Counted from the first letter of the stretch, positions 35,567 to 44,727 are shown. The stretch is 64,000 nucleotides of DNA from Pararhodobacter aggregans (GCF_003075525.1 NZ_QDDR01000011.1:62001-126000); one strand, 5' to 3'. Notes: generated by a model from the sequence alone, not told the origin. Program-made: numbers and translations.

Positions 35567-36100
35567 TCAGTCGAGGCTGGTCTCGGTCGGTGCAGGCGCG
35601 GGACCGGTCGGTTCGGCCCAGCGGGCGGCGAGGTGGATGAGGATGATGATCATCGACACCGGCACGATCACCGCGATCCAGACCATGGCGATGCCCAGCG
35701 TGTCCATGGTCAGCGCCGCCTGCCGGGCCAGGTAGCCGCGGGAAAAGCCGCCCCGCAGGCCGATGAAGCAGAACCAGACCACCGGCAGCACGAAGGTCAG
35801 CACCGCGGCGCTGTGGATCGCCGCGGCCAGCCAGCCCAGCCAATGCGGGCGGGGTGGAAAGACGCTGGCCATCAGCACCGCATCGGCGCGGGTCTTGAAG
35901 GACAGCGTGGCGCCCAGAAGCCCGGTCCAGACCATCATGTAGCGCGCAACATCCTCGGTCCAGACCGGCGGCGAGGCAAAGCCGTAGCGCGCGACGACCT
36001 GGATTATCACGGTGACGAACATCCCCGCGACCGCCGCGACCGCGACGCTGCGGGCCAGGGCATGGAGGGCGTTGCTGAGGCCGAGGATGGCGTTGCGCAT
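35567..36100 (-). CDS. TRAP transporter small permease (DctQ type), TRAP system 1
   Basis: This 177-residue protein has four membrane helices and typical DctQ features: VIIQVVARYGFASPPVWTED near residues 30-50 and RYMMVWTGLLGATLSFKTRAD. It anchors the large permease in tripartite uptake. It is the last gene of a leftward operon amidase - large permease - binding protein - small permease, an unusual order in which the small permease comes last. Repeat copy E follows within 12 bp. Confidence 0.85.
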   Translation of the reverse strand: MRNAILGLSNALHALARSVAVAAVAGMFVTVIIQVVARYGFASPPVWTEDVARYMMVWTGLLGATLSFKTRADAVLMASVFPPRPHWLGWLAAAIHSAAVLTFVLPVVWFCFIGLRGGFSRGYLARQAALTMDTLGIAMVWIAVIVPVSMIIILIHLAARWAEPTGPAPAPTETSLD

Positions 36101-36124
36101 GGGGATCTCTGTCGAAAGGCAGGG

Positions 36125-36150
36125 GCGCGCGCCGCGTTTCAGGCGCGCGC
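36125..36150 (-). promoter_or_regulatory. Hairpin between the binding-protein and small-permease genes, TRAP system 1
   Basis: A perfect 9-bp stem GCGCGCGCC / GGCGCGCGC with an 8-nt loop lies 11 bp after the binding-protein stop. There is no T run. Similar hairpins occur at the same place in the other two TRAP operons, so it may stabilise the upstream mRNA and set subunit ratios. Confidence 0.55.
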
Positions 36151-36160
36151 GGGGCCGGGG

Positions 36161-37135
36161 TCAGCGGCTGGCGGCGGCGATGGCCTGCCAGCGGGCCACG
36201 GCGTCCGAGGGCATGAGGCCCGAATCGTAGACCGCCAGCGAGCGGCTGCGGAAGGCCTCGCGTTCCTCGGCGGTCAGGCGCTGAACGGTCACGCCCGCCG
36301 CCTCCAGCGCGGTGAGCGAGCTTTCGGCGACCTCGGCCAGCCAGTCGGCGGTCGCGGCATTGGCGGTTTCGACCGCGGCATCGACGGCGGCGCGTTCCGC
36401 GTCGCTGAGCCCGTCATACCAATAGCGCGAGGCGAGGATCGCCCGCGCCGGGATGATTACCCCCGCATCGGCGTAATTCCTGACGAAATCGGTCTGGCCG
36501 AAGCTGATCGGCACGAAGGGCGAGTTCAGATAGCCGTCGATCACCCCGGTCTGCAGCCCGGCCGGGACCTCGCCCCAGGGCACGATGGTGCCGGCGCTGC
36601 CCCAGGCCTCGTACATGGCGATCTGCGCGTCATCGAGGGCGCGCATCCTGAGGCCTGCCATATCCTCCGGCCGGCGGATGGCGGTGGTGGTGGTGATGAT
36701 GCCCGAGGAGGGCCCCAGCGGCGCGATGGCCAGCAGCATCGCGTCCTCGGCGCCCAGCGCCTCGTTCACCTGATCGAAGACCTGCCCCTCGGTCAGGGCG
36801 CGCTGCAGATGGGCGGCGTCGTCGAAGAGATAGGGCAGCCGCAGGCCGTAGATGAAGGGATCGAGCTGCGCCACGACGCGGATGTCCGAAAGCGAGACTT
36901 CCAGCAGGCCGGTGGTGATCTGGTCGAATTTCTCGGCCTCGTTGCCGACCGCGTCGCGCGGCATCTCGCGGACCTCGAAGCCGGCCTCGGTCAGCGCCTG
37001 GCCAAAGGCATGGGCCCAGTTGTAGGAGCCCGAAGTGGCGAGGTCGGGCGCGGTGTCGAGGGCGATCTTCACCTCGGCGGCGACCGGGGCGGCCGATGCC
37101 ATCAGGGCCGCGAGGGCCAAAGCCTTGATTTTCAT
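36161..37135 (-). CDS. TRAP transporter solute-binding protein (DctP type), TRAP system 1
   Basis: This 324-residue periplasmic protein has a signal peptide (LALAALMASAAPVAA) and DctP features: NEAEKFDQITTGLLEVSLSD, LPYLFDDAAHLQRALTEGQ, AGLRMRALDDAQI and the substrate-site region PAGLQTGVIDGYLNSPF. The usual Arg that binds carboxylates is probably in AGLRMRA. The amidase gene in the same operon suggests an amide or amide-derived acid as substrate, but this is only inference. Confidence 0.88.
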   Translation of the reverse strand: MKIKALALAALMASAAPVAAEVKIALDTAPDLATSGSYNWAHAFGQALTEAGFEVREMPRDAVGNEAEKFDQITTGLLEVSLSDIRVVAQLDPFIYGLRLPYLFDDAAHLQRALTEGQVFDQVNEALGAEDAMLLAIAPLGPSSGIITTTTAIRRPEDMAGLRMRALDDAQIAMYEAWGSAGTIVPWGEVPAGLQTGVIDGYLNSPFVPISFGQTDFVRNYADAGVIIPARAILASRYWYDGLSDAERAAVDAAVETANAATADWLAEVAESSLTALEAAGVTVQRLTAEEREAFRSRSLAVYDSGLMPSDAVARWQAIAAASR

Positions 37136-37158
37136 GTCTTCTCCTCCCAAAAAAGCGT

Positions 37159-38442
37159 TCAGTTGACGGAAAACCCGGCCAGTCGCGGCAGGGCGAGGCT
37201 CAGTTCGGGCCAATAGCCCAGCGCCAGCAGCAGCAGGATCTGCACAGCGATGAAGGGCAGCGCGGCGTAGGCGAGGCGCCAGTAATTGAGGTCGGTCAGC
37301 GCGGCGACCACGACCAGGCATTTGCCCAAGGGCGGCGTGATAAGCCCGACGCAGAGGTTGAAGCACAGCACGATCCCCAGATGCACCGGGTCGATCCCCT
37401 GGGCCACGGCCTGCGGCACGAAGAGCGGGATCAGCAGGGTCATGGCCACCGGCGTGTCCATGAACATCCCGGCCACCAGGAAGATGGCGATCAGGAAGAA
37501 CAGGTAGCGGTTGCCGGTCAGGCCGATGGACTCGACCCAATCGGCCAGCGCCTCGGACCAGCCCATCTGCCCGGCGAGGAAACCCAGCACCGAGATGGCG
37601 GCGAGGATGATGAAGATCGTGCCGGTCATGCGGGCGGTGGTTTCCAGCGCCTCGACCAGCATCTTGCGTGAAAGGCCGTTGTAGAAATGCCCGGCGATCA
37701 GGGCGAAGAGGACGGCGATGGCCGAGCCCTCGGTCGGCGTGGCGAGGCCCAGCACCAGCGAGCCCAGGATCACCACCGGCAGCAGCAGCGCCGGGGCGGC
37801 GCGTTTCAGGCTGGGCCAGAAGCGCGGCAGGTCGGGCGAGGCGCCGCCCGGGTGCTTGCCGATCCGCGCCAGAACCGAATTCAGGACCAGCAGCGCCAGT
37901 GCCAGCAGGATCCCGGGCACGATCCCCGCGGTGAAGAGCGCCGCGACCGAGGCGCCGGTCAGCCCGCCGTAGAGGATCATGATGATCGAGGGCGGGATGA
38001 TCGGGCCGATCATCGACGAGGCGGCGGTGATGGCGCCCGCGTAATAGGGGTTATAGCCGCGCTCGACCATCTCGGGGACGAAGGTGCGCGACAGCGCCGC
38101 GCTGTCGGCGATGGCCGAGCCCGAGATACCGGCGAAGAACACCGAGGTCAGGATGTTGACATGCCCCAGCCCGCCGCGGAACCGGCCGACCATCGACAGC
38201 GCGAAGTCGATCAGGCTGCGGGTGACGCCCGCGCGGGTCATGATCTCGGCCGTGAGGATGAAGAGCGGCATCGCCATGAAGGCGAAGACATCGAGCTGGG
38301 CGAAGATCCGTTGCGGCAGGATCGACAGGAATTGCGCCTTGCCGACCATCAGGAACGAGACGACCGAGACCGCGCCCATCAGATAGGCAAAGGCGGTCCC
38401 GCTTATCAGGAGGAGGACAAAGACGAAGGGGGTCAGCCACAT
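37159..38442 (-). CDS. TRAP transporter large permease (DctM type), TRAP system 1
   Basis: This 427-residue protein has 12 or more membrane helices and DctM signature sequences: FAMPLFILTAEIMTRAG-like loop, GGLGHVNILTSVFFAGISGS, SSMIGPIIPPSIIMILYG and VGLITPPLGKCL. It forms the sodium-driven translocation path. It begins 12 nt after the amidase stop and is followed by the binding-protein gene after 23 nt. Confidence 0.9.
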   Translation of the reverse strand: MWLTPFVFVLLLISGTAFAYLMGAVSVVSFLMVGKAQFLSILPQRIFAQLDVFAFMAMPLFILTAEIMTRAGVTRSLIDFALSMVGRFRGGLGHVNILTSVFFAGISGSAIADSAALSRTFVPEMVERGYNPYYAGAITAASSMIGPIIPPSIIMILYGGLTGASVAALFTAGIVPGILLALALLVLNSVLARIGKHPGGASPDLPRFWPSLKRAAPALLLPVVILGSLVLGLATPTEGSAIAVLFALIAGHFYNGLSRKMLVEALETTARMTGTIFIILAAISVLGFLAGQMGWSEALADWVESIGLTGNRYLFFLIAIFLVAGMFMDTPVAMTLLIPLFVPQAVAQGIDPVHLGIVLCFNLCVGLITPPLGKCLVVVAALTDLNYWRLAYAALPFIAVQILLLLALGYWPELSLALPRLAGFSVN

Positions 38443-38454
38443 ATCCGCATTCTC

Positions 38455-39972
38455 TCAGACGGCGGTGGAGATCGGCGGGGTGAACCGCACGGCATGGAGG
38501 GGCGGATGCGTCACGATGGAGCGCAGATCGACCCGGCTTTGGGCGAGGCGCGCCTCGTCGGGGCGCGGGCGCGCGGTCTCGGGCGCGCGGGCGAGCGCGG
38601 CCTCAAGGGTGCGGGCGACGCCCAGCAGCGCCCCGTCGCCCCGCACCGGCCCCAGCACCTGCAGGCCGAAGGGCAGGCCCTGTCCGTCGCGGCCCGAGGG
38701 CAGGACGATGGACGGGCCGCCGGTCAGCGAGCCGCGATAGGTCAGCGCCAGCCAGCGGTAATAGATGTCCATCTCCTGCCCGTCGATGCGTTCGGCATGG
38801 CCCTGCGTCCAGGGAAAGGCCGAGACCGGCGCGGTGGGCAGCAGGATGGCGTCCAGTCCCGCGATCCGGGCGTTGAAGGCGCGCAGGATGCGGGTCTGTT
38901 CGGCATGGGCCCAGGCGCGGTCTGCCAGCGAGAAGGTGAGGCCCAGTTCCACGTTGCGGTGGATGAAGGGACCGAAATCCTCGGGCGCCTCGCGGATCGC
39001 CTGACCGAAACCGGCCAGGAAACTCTCGGCGCGCAGGATGTCGAAGGTGCGGTCCATCTGGCCGAGGTCCAGATCGACCGGGCGGCATTCGGCGACCTGC
39101 GGGGAAAGCGCGGCGATCCGGGCGCGGAAGGTGGCGCGGATGTCGGGATCGACGGGGGCGCCGCCGAAATCCTCGCTGAAACCCAGCCGCAATTCATGCA
39201 GCGGCTTCGCGACCAGCCGGTCGAAACGCGCGGGGTCGGAGGGCACGGACAGCGGGTCATCCGGGTCGCCGCCATGGCAGGCGCGCAGCATCAGGATCAG
39301 GTCGTCCATGGTCCGCGCCATCGGTCCCAGCACCGAGATCCCCGACCAGCCCAGCGGCCGGGTCGGATGGGCGATCACATCGACCGAGGGGCGGAAGCCG
39401 ACGATGCCGCAGAGCGCCGCGGGCAGGCGCAGCGAACCGCCGGTGTCGGAACCGGTGCACAGCGGCACGAGATCCGCCGCCAGCGCCGCGGCCGAGCCGC
39501 CGGACGAGCCGCCCGCCGTCAGCCGCGGGTCGAAGGGATTGCCGGTCGCGCCCCAGACCGGGTTGCGGGTGTTGCCGCCCGCGCCCAGCTCGGGGACATT
39601 GGTCTTGGCCAGCACGATGGCCCCCGCGGCCCTGAGCCGGGCCACCATCGGCAGGTCACGGGTCGGCACATGGCCGCGCGCCCGGGGGCTGCCGTGGGTG
39701 GTCAGCAGATTGGCGGTGTCCTGCAGGTCCTTGACGCCGATGGGCAGACCGTCGAGCAGACCCATCGGCCTGCCATCCCGCCAGCGCCGGGTCGATTGCG
39801 CCGCCTGCGCCACGGCGCTTTCGCTGTCGAAGGCGGTCAGCGCGTTGATCCGGGGATTGAACGCCGAGATACGCGCCAGGCAGGCCTCGAGAAAGGCGCT
39901 GGGCGTCAGCGATTGATCCGCGAACCGGGCGACAATCTCGGTCGCCGGCCATGATGACGGGCCACTGGCCAT
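38455..39972 (-). CDS. Amidase (amidase signature family)
   Basis: This 505-residue enzyme carries the amidase-signature triad: Lys in LPIGVKDLQDT, the cis-Ser in TAGGSSGGSAAALAA and the nucleophilic Ser in TGSDTGGSLRLPA. It hydrolyses carboxamides to acids and ammonia in the cytoplasm. The ATG at 39972 was chosen; an upstream TTG would add 14 unconserved residues. It is the first gene of the TRAP system 1 operon and is probably fed by that importer. A LysR gene lies immediately upstream on the same strand. Confidence 0.9.
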   Translation of the reverse strand: MASGPSSWPATEIVARFADQSLTPSAFLEACLARISAFNPRINALTAFDSESAVAQAAQSTRRWRDGRPMGLLDGLPIGVKDLQDTANLLTTHGSPRARGHVPTRDLPMVARLRAAGAIVLAKTNVPELGAGGNTRNPVWGATGNPFDPRLTAGGSSGGSAAALAADLVPLCTGSDTGGSLRLPAALCGIVGFRPSVDVIAHPTRPLGWSGISVLGPMARTMDDLILMLRACHGGDPDDPLSVPSDPARFDRLVAKPLHELRLGFSEDFGGAPVDPDIRATFRARIAALSPQVAECRPVDLDLGQMDRTFDILRAESFLAGFGQAIREAPEDFGPFIHRNVELGLTFSLADRAWAHAEQTRILRAFNARIAGLDAILLPTAPVSAFPWTQGHAERIDGQEMDIYYRWLALTYRGSLTGGPSIVLPSGRDGQGLPFGLQVLGPVRGDGALLGVARTLEAALARAPETARPRPDEARLAQSRVDLRSIVTHPPLHAVRFTPPISTAV

Positions 39973-40074
39973 CGTTCCCCGCTTTGCAGACCGGGTGGTC
40001 TGCGCCTCCTCCAAACCTGAGGTTTTGATAGGCGGGATCGGCGGGCAGGAATAATGAAACTTCCTGCCGAAACC

Positions 40075-40941
40075 TTAACCAAAGGGAATGGTCTTGCCCC
40101 GGGCGACCTGCAGCAGGCAGCGGCGGAACAGGTCGACGCTGCCATTGGTCTCGACCGCTTCGGGTTTCCAGAAGCAGCGGGCCTGCGACAGAAGACCCGC
40201 GGTATCCAGCGGCAGGATCACCAGATCGCCGCGCGCGGCATGGGCGTTGGCCTGGCTGCGCGGAAAGAGGCCCAGCACCGGCATCTGGCGCAGCACCTCC
40301 AGATTGAGCGACAGCGAGGAGGAGGCGACGACATTGGTCGGCGGGACCAACCCGTGGCCGGCGAACATCGCATCGACCGCCCGGCGCGCCACGGAATTGG
40401 CCTGCGGCAGGATCCAGGGGCAGGTCGCCGCCTGTGCCCAGGTGACACGCTCCTGATGCGCAAGGGCATGGTCGCGGCCGGTGACGACGACGATCGGTTC
40501 CTCGAAGAGCACGGCCTGCGCGACCTCGGCAATCTCGGTCGGGTGCCAGATCCGGGCGATCAGCAGGTCGATCTGGCCCGTCTCCAGCAGCGGATAGAGC
40601 GAGACGAAATGCCCCTCGGTGATCGAGACGCTGGACTGCGGGGCGCTGGATTTGAAAAGCGCGATGGCGCCGGGCAACAGGCTGGGCGCGACCGAGGACA
40701 CCGCCCCCACCTGCACCGAGCCCGAGACGCCGCTGGCCATGGCCTCGATATCGAAGGCGGCGCGGTCGATCTGGGCGAGGACGGCGCGGGCATGATCGGC
40801 CAGACGCTCGCCGATCGGGGTCAGGAACAGGCGGTTGCGGTCGCGGGTGACGATGGGCTGGGCGACGATCTCTTCAAGTTCGGTGATCTGCTTCGAGATG
40901 GCGGGCTGGGTGACGTTCAGCGCCTGCGCCACCCGCGCCAC
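40075..40941 (-). CDS. LysR family regulator with unclear start codon
   Basis: The visible 288 residues form most of a LysR protein (ARVAQALNVTQPAISKQITE recognition helix, then effector domain). The first canonical in-frame start is the GTG at 40941, but that removes the first helix of the DNA-binding domain. Reading upstream in frame gives SFKRQLSLRHLRVIAGLAEL, a proper LysR beginning, after an ATC codon at 41019 that stands 4 nt behind GGAGGG. So the true start may be the rare ATC, or the start codon is mutated. It is the likely regulator of the amidase/TRAP operon downstream. Confidence 0.78.
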   Translation of the reverse strand: MARVAQALNVTQPAISKQITELEEIVAQPIVTRDRNRLFLTPIGERLADHARAVLAQIDRAAFDIEAMASGVSGSVQVGAVSSVAPSLLPGAIALFKSSAPQSSVSITEGHFVSLYPLLETGQIDLLIARIWHPTEIAEVAQAVLFEEPIVVVTGRDHALAHQERVTWAQAATCPWILPQANSVARRAVDAMFAGHGLVPPTNVVASSSLSLNLEVLRQMPVLGLFPRSQANAHAARGDLVILPLDTAGLLSQARCFWKPEAVETNGSVDLFRRCLLQVARGKTIPFG

Positions 40942-41113
40942 CAGCTTCAGCTCCGCCAGACCGGCGATGACCCGCAGGTGGCGCAGGCTGAGCTGCCTTT
41001 TGAAACTGTCCTGTTGGATGGCGCCCTCCGCACCCCGTGCCGGGGTTCGCGGCCGATGAAAGCGAAAACCGGGGCCGGGCGCAATCGGGTAATCCCGGCC
41101 CCCTGCCCCGCTT

Positions 41114-41782
41114 TCAGGGCCGGGGCGTGTCGCGCGGCCGGACCTCGGCCAGAAGCGAATCGACGATCTGGCGGCGCAGGGCCTTCTGCCCCTCCTCCGA
41201 GAAGAAGCCTTCGCCGAAGAGCGCGGAAAAGGTCGGCCGGTTCGAGACGTTGAAGAAGCTCAGCGCGCTGATCTGCCAATGCAGCGCCACCGGGTCCAGC
41301 CCCTGGCGGAACAGGCCCTCGGCCTCGCCCCGGCGGCAGATGTCGCGCAGCTTCTCGATGGCCGAGACGTTCATGTTGCGGATCACCTCGGAGGCGGCGA
41401 GGGTCTCGGCGTTGTGGATGTTCTCGATCATCACCATGCGGATGAAATCGGGATTGCTGCGGTGGTGGTCGAAGGTGAAGGCGACGAGCCGCGCCAGCGC
41501 CTCGTCCGGCGGCAGCGTGCCGAGGTCCAGCTGATCCTCGCCCGCGCGGACCTTGGCATAGGCGGCTTCGAGCGCCCGCATGTAGAGGCCCATCTTGTCC
41601 CCGAAGTAATAGTAGATCATCCGCTTCGAGGTCTGGGTCCGCGCCGCGATCTCGTCGATGCGGGCACCCGACAGGCCGCTTTCGGAAAAAACCGCCACGG
41701 CGACGCGCAGGATGTCCTCCTGCACGGCCTCGGGGTTCTGTTTCCAGCGTCTCCTCGCCCCCTCGGCGGCCTCTGAAGTCAC
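41114..41782 (-). CDS. TetR/AcrR family regulator of the quinate/shikimate cluster
   Basis: This 222-residue protein has a TetR DNA-binding domain (VFSESGLSGARIDEIAARTQ then TSKRMIYYYFGDKMGLY) and an all-helical effector domain with TetR_C features (FTFDHHRSNPDFIRMVMIEN). The GTG at 41782 is preceded by GGAGGG with 6-nt spacing and gives a normal TetR N-terminus. It is divergent from the aroE-like gene; the inverted repeat between them is its likely operator. A shikimate-pathway intermediate such as quinate, shikimate or protocatechuate is a plausible ligand. Confidence 0.87.
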   Translation of the reverse strand: MTSEAAEGARRRWKQNPEAVQEDILRVAVAVFSESGLSGARIDEIAARTQTSKRMIYYYFGDKMGLYMRALEAAYAKVRAGEDQLDLGTLPPDEALARLVAFTFDHHRSNPDFIRMVMIENIHNAETLAASEVIRNMNVSAIEKLRDICRRGEAEGLFRQGLDPVALHWQISALSFFNVSNRPTFSALFGEGFFSEEGQKALRRQIVDSLLAEVRPRDTPRP

Positions 41783-41860
41783 GGATTTCCCTCCTCTATC
41801 CCGACCCGGACGCGAGACTAGCACAGGGCGCAGGGCGCGGACAGGCGGCAAATTAACCGG

Positions 41861-41890
41861 CTGGTATATTCGCTTGCAAAATTGTACCAG
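41861..41890. promoter_or_regulatory. Candidate TetR operator between tetR and aroE-like genes
   Basis: CTGGTA and TACCAG are inverted halves 18 bp apart within an AT-rich stretch (TATATTCGCTTGCAAAATTG). The region holds the start signals of the divergent genes. Confidence 0.45.
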
Positions 41891-41930
41891 TTGTTACATT
41901 AAGGGGGAAAGCAGCTGGGAGGAGACCCGC

Positions 41931-42803
41931 GTGCATCGTCAGCAAGACCCGGCCAGCACGACGGTCCGCGTGGGCCTGATCGGACGCGGCATCCAGAAAT
42001 CGCGTACCCCCGGCATGCACGAGGCCGAGGGACAGGCGCAGGGGATGACCTATCGCTATGACCTCTTCGACACCGCCGCGGGCACGCCGGACGATCTGGC
42101 CGGGATCCTCGACCGGGCCGAGGCCGGGGGTTATGCGGGCCTGAACGTGACCTATCCCTACAAGCGCGCGGTGATGGCGTTGCTCGACACGCTCTCGCCC
42201 AATGCCGAGCGGGTCGGCGCGGTCAATACCGTGGTCTTCCGGAACGGGCGGCGGCAGGGGCACAACACCGATGCCTGGGGCTTCGCCGAAGGGTTCCGGC
42301 GCGGCCTGCCGGGGGCGGGGCTGGACAGGGTGCTGCTGCTGGGGGCGGGGGGCGCGGGCGGGGCGGTGGCGCATGCGCTGGTGGATCTGGGTGCGCGGCA
42401 GCTGTTGATCCGGGACACGGCGCGCCCCGCGGCCGAGGCGCTGGTGGCCTCGATCAACGCCCATGCCGGGGCCGAGACCGCCCGGGTCACCGAGGACGGG
42501 GTTGCCGAGGCGGACGGCATCGTCAACGCCACCCCCGTCGGCATGCTGGCCCTGCCCGGCACGCCGCTGGACCCCTCGGCGCTGAGCCCGCGCCACTGGG
42601 TCGCCGATATCGTCTATGTGCCGCTGGCGACCGCGCTTCTGACCGCGGCGGCGGCGCGTGGCTGCCGGGTGCTGAGCGGCGAGGGCATGGCGGTGTTCCA
42701 GGCGGTCCGGGCCTTCGAGCTGTTCACCGGCCGCCCCGCCGATCCCGAGCGGATGCGCGCCACCTTCCACCGGCTGGGCGCGGCCGGGGAGGTGCAGGCA
42801 TGA
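41931..42803 (+). CDS. Shikimate/quinate dehydrogenase (AroE family, catabolic type)
   Basis: This 290-residue NAD(P)-dependent dehydrogenase belongs to the AroE family. Substrate residues are recognisable: KSRTPGMHE replaces the usual HSxSPxxHN, NVTYPYK holds the catalytic Lys, and NTDAWGF the catalytic Asp. GAGGAGGAVAHAL binds the nucleotide and GMAVFQAVRAFELFTG closes the fold. The GTG start follows GGGAGGAG. The second substrate Ser is Thr and HN is HE, unlike biosynthetic AroE. The 4-bp overlap with a dehydroshikimate dehydratase gene makes a catabolic role on quinate or shikimate likely. Confidence 0.87.
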   Translation: MHRQQDPASTTVRVGLIGRGIQKSRTPGMHEAEGQAQGMTYRYDLFDTAAGTPDDLAGILDRAEAGGYAGLNVTYPYKRAVMALLDTLSPNAERVGAVNTVVFRNGRRQGHNTDAWGFAEGFRRGLPGAGLDRVLLLGAGGAGGAVAHALVDLGARQLLIRDTARPAAEALVASINAHAGAETARVTEDGVAEADGIVNATPVGMLALPGTPLDPSALSPRHWVADIVYVPLATALLTAAAARGCRVLSGEGMAVFQAVRAFELFTGRPADPERMRATFHRLGAAGEVQA

Positions 42804-44689
42804 GGACCGGCATCGCCACCGTCTCCATCTCGGGCACTCTGGAGGAAAAGATCGTCGCCATCGCCGCGGCGGGTTTCGACGGGATCGAGATCTTCGAGCA
42901 GGATTTCATCGCCGACACCCGCTCGCCGCGCGAGGTCGGGCGGCGGATCCGCGACGCCGGGCTGGAGCTGCTGCTGTTCCAGCCGTTCCGCGATTTCGAG
43001 GGGCTGCCGGGGGATCTGCGGCGCCGGGCCTTTGACCGGGCGGAGCGCAAGTTCGACCTGATGCAGGAGCTGGGGACCGATCTGGTGCTGGTCTGCTCCT
43101 CGGTCCATCCCGAGGCGCAGGGCGGCATCGACCGCTCGGCCGAGGATTTCGCCGAACTCGGCGTCCGGGCGGCCAAGCGCGGGCTGCGGGTCGGCTACGA
43201 GGCGCTGGCCTGGGGCCGCCATGTCAACGACCACCGCGACGCCTGGGAGATCGTGCGCCGCGCGGATCATCCGAATGTCGGGCTGATCCTGGACAGTTTC
43301 CACACGCTGGCCCGCGGCACCGATCCCGACACGATCCGCCGCATCCCCGGCGACCGGATCTTTTTCGTCCAGCTGGCCGATGCGCCGCGGATCGAGATGG
43401 ATCTGCTCTATTGGTCGCGGCATTTCCGCGCGATGCCCGGCGAGGGCGATCTGGATGTGCAGGGGTTCATGCGGGCGGTGATGGCGACGGGCTATGCCGG
43501 GCCGATCAGCCTCGAGATCTTCAACGACCAGTTCCGCGGCGGCAAGACCAAGCAGCTGGCCCGCGACGGCCACCGCTCGCTGGTCGATCTGATGGACGCG
43601 GTACGGCGGGCCGAGCCGGGGCTGACGGTCGATCTGCCGCCGATGCCCGCGCCGACCCCGCCGCAGGACACGGCCTATGTCGAATTCGCCACCCGCGGCG
43701 CCGAGGCCGAGGCGCTGGCGGCGACGCTGTCGGGCCTCGGTTTCGTGCAGACCGGGCGGCATGTCGGCAAGGATCTGACGCTCTGGCAACAGGGCGGGAT
43801 CCGGCTGGTGCTGAACCACGAACGGTCCGGCCACGCCGAGGCGATCTTCACCACGCATGGCACCAGTGTCTGCGATCTGGGGCTGAGCGTCGCCTCGGCC
43901 GCGGACACGCTGGACCGGGCCCGGGCGCTGGGGGCCGAGGTCTTTGCCCAGCCGCGCGGCCCGGCCGAGATGGAGATCCCGGGCATCCGGGGCCTCGGCG
44001 GGTCGGTGCTGCATTTCCTCGACGAGGGCAGCGGGCTGGACGGGGTCTGGGCGCGGGAATTCGGCGCCGGGTCCGAGCCGGTGCCCGGCGTCGGGCTGCG
44101 CCGCGTCGACCACATCGCCCAGACCATGAGCTATGACGAAATGCTGTCGTGGTCGCTGTTCTACACCTCGCTCTTTGCGATGAAGAAGGCGCCGATGGTC
44201 GATGTCATCGACCCCGACGGGCTGGTGCGCAGTCAGGCGGTGGCGGCGCCCGGCGGGGAGTTCCGCATCACGCTGAACGGGGCCGAGACGCATCGCACGC
44301 TGGCCGGCGCCTTTCTGGCCGAGAGTTTCGGCGCCATCGTCCAGCATCTGGCCTTCGCCACCGACGACATCCTCGCCACCGCCGAGGCGCTGGCGGCGCG
44401 CGGGTTCGAGCCCTTGCCGGTCTCGGCCAATTACTACGACGACCTCGCCGCCCGCTTCGACCTGCCGCAGACCGAGATCGCGCGGCTCAGGGCGCTGAAC
44501 CTGTTCTACGACGCGGACGGGCGCGGCGGGGAGTTCCTGCAGCTCTATTCGCGGCCCTTCGCGCATGGGCTCTTCTTCGAGATCGTCGAGCGGCGCGGTG
44601 GTTACGACGGCTATGGCGCGGCCAATGCGCCGGTCCGCATCGCCGCGCAGAAGCGGCTGGGGCGGCCCAAGGGGATGCCGTCTACCTGA
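42800..44689 (+). CDS. quiC1: 3-dehydroshikimate dehydratase, QuiC1-type fusion with HPPD-like domain
   Basis: This 629-residue protein fuses two domains. Residues 1-270 are an AP-endonuclease/sugar-isomerase-type TIM barrel with likely metal ligands in GIEIFEQDF, LILDSFHTLA and ISLEIFNDQF. Residues about 290-620 are a VOC/4-hydroxyphenylpyruvate dioxygenase-like half with HIAQTMSYDEM, QHLAFATDDI and GEFLQLYSRPF carrying candidate iron ligands. This is the known layout of QuiC1 dehydratases, which turn 3-dehydroshikimate into protocatechuate. It is coupled to the AroE-like gene by an ATGA overlap. Confidence 0.88.
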   Translation: MRTGIATVSISGTLEEKIVAIAAAGFDGIEIFEQDFIADTRSPREVGRRIRDAGLELLLFQPFRDFEGLPGDLRRRAFDRAERKFDLMQELGTDLVLVCSSVHPEAQGGIDRSAEDFAELGVRAAKRGLRVGYEALAWGRHVNDHRDAWEIVRRADHPNVGLILDSFHTLARGTDPDTIRRIPGDRIFFVQLADAPRIEMDLLYWSRHFRAMPGEGDLDVQGFMRAVMATGYAGPISLEIFNDQFRGGKTKQLARDGHRSLVDLMDAVRRAEPGLTVDLPPMPAPTPPQDTAYVEFATRGAEAEALAATLSGLGFVQTGRHVGKDLTLWQQGGIRLVLNHERSGHAEAIFTTHGTSVCDLGLSVASAADTLDRARALGAEVFAQPRGPAEMEIPGIRGLGGSVLHFLDEGSGLDGVWAREFGAGSEPVPGVGLRRVDHIAQTMSYDEMLSWSLFYTSLFAMKKAPMVDVIDPDGLVRSQAVAAPGGEFRITLNGAETHRTLAGAFLAESFGAIVQHLAFATDDILATAEALAARGFEPLPVSANYYDDLAARFDLPQTEIARLRALNLFYDADGRGGEFLQLYSRPFAHGLFFEIVERRGGYDGYGAANAPVRIAAQKRLGRPKGMPST

Positions 44690-44710
44690 AGCGGCGACAT
44701 GAAGGGATGG

Positions 44711-44727
44711 ATAATCTCTGAGATTAT
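44711..44727. promoter_or_regulatory. Perfect 17-bp palindrome before TRAP system 2
   Basis: ATAATCTC-T-GAGATTAT is a perfect palindrome with a one-base centre, 76 bp before the next gene. A TTGATA and TAGAAT pair (44727-44732 and 44748-44753) just downstream could be a promoter, so the palindrome would act as an operator for the TRAP-aroQ operon. Confidence 0.6.
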
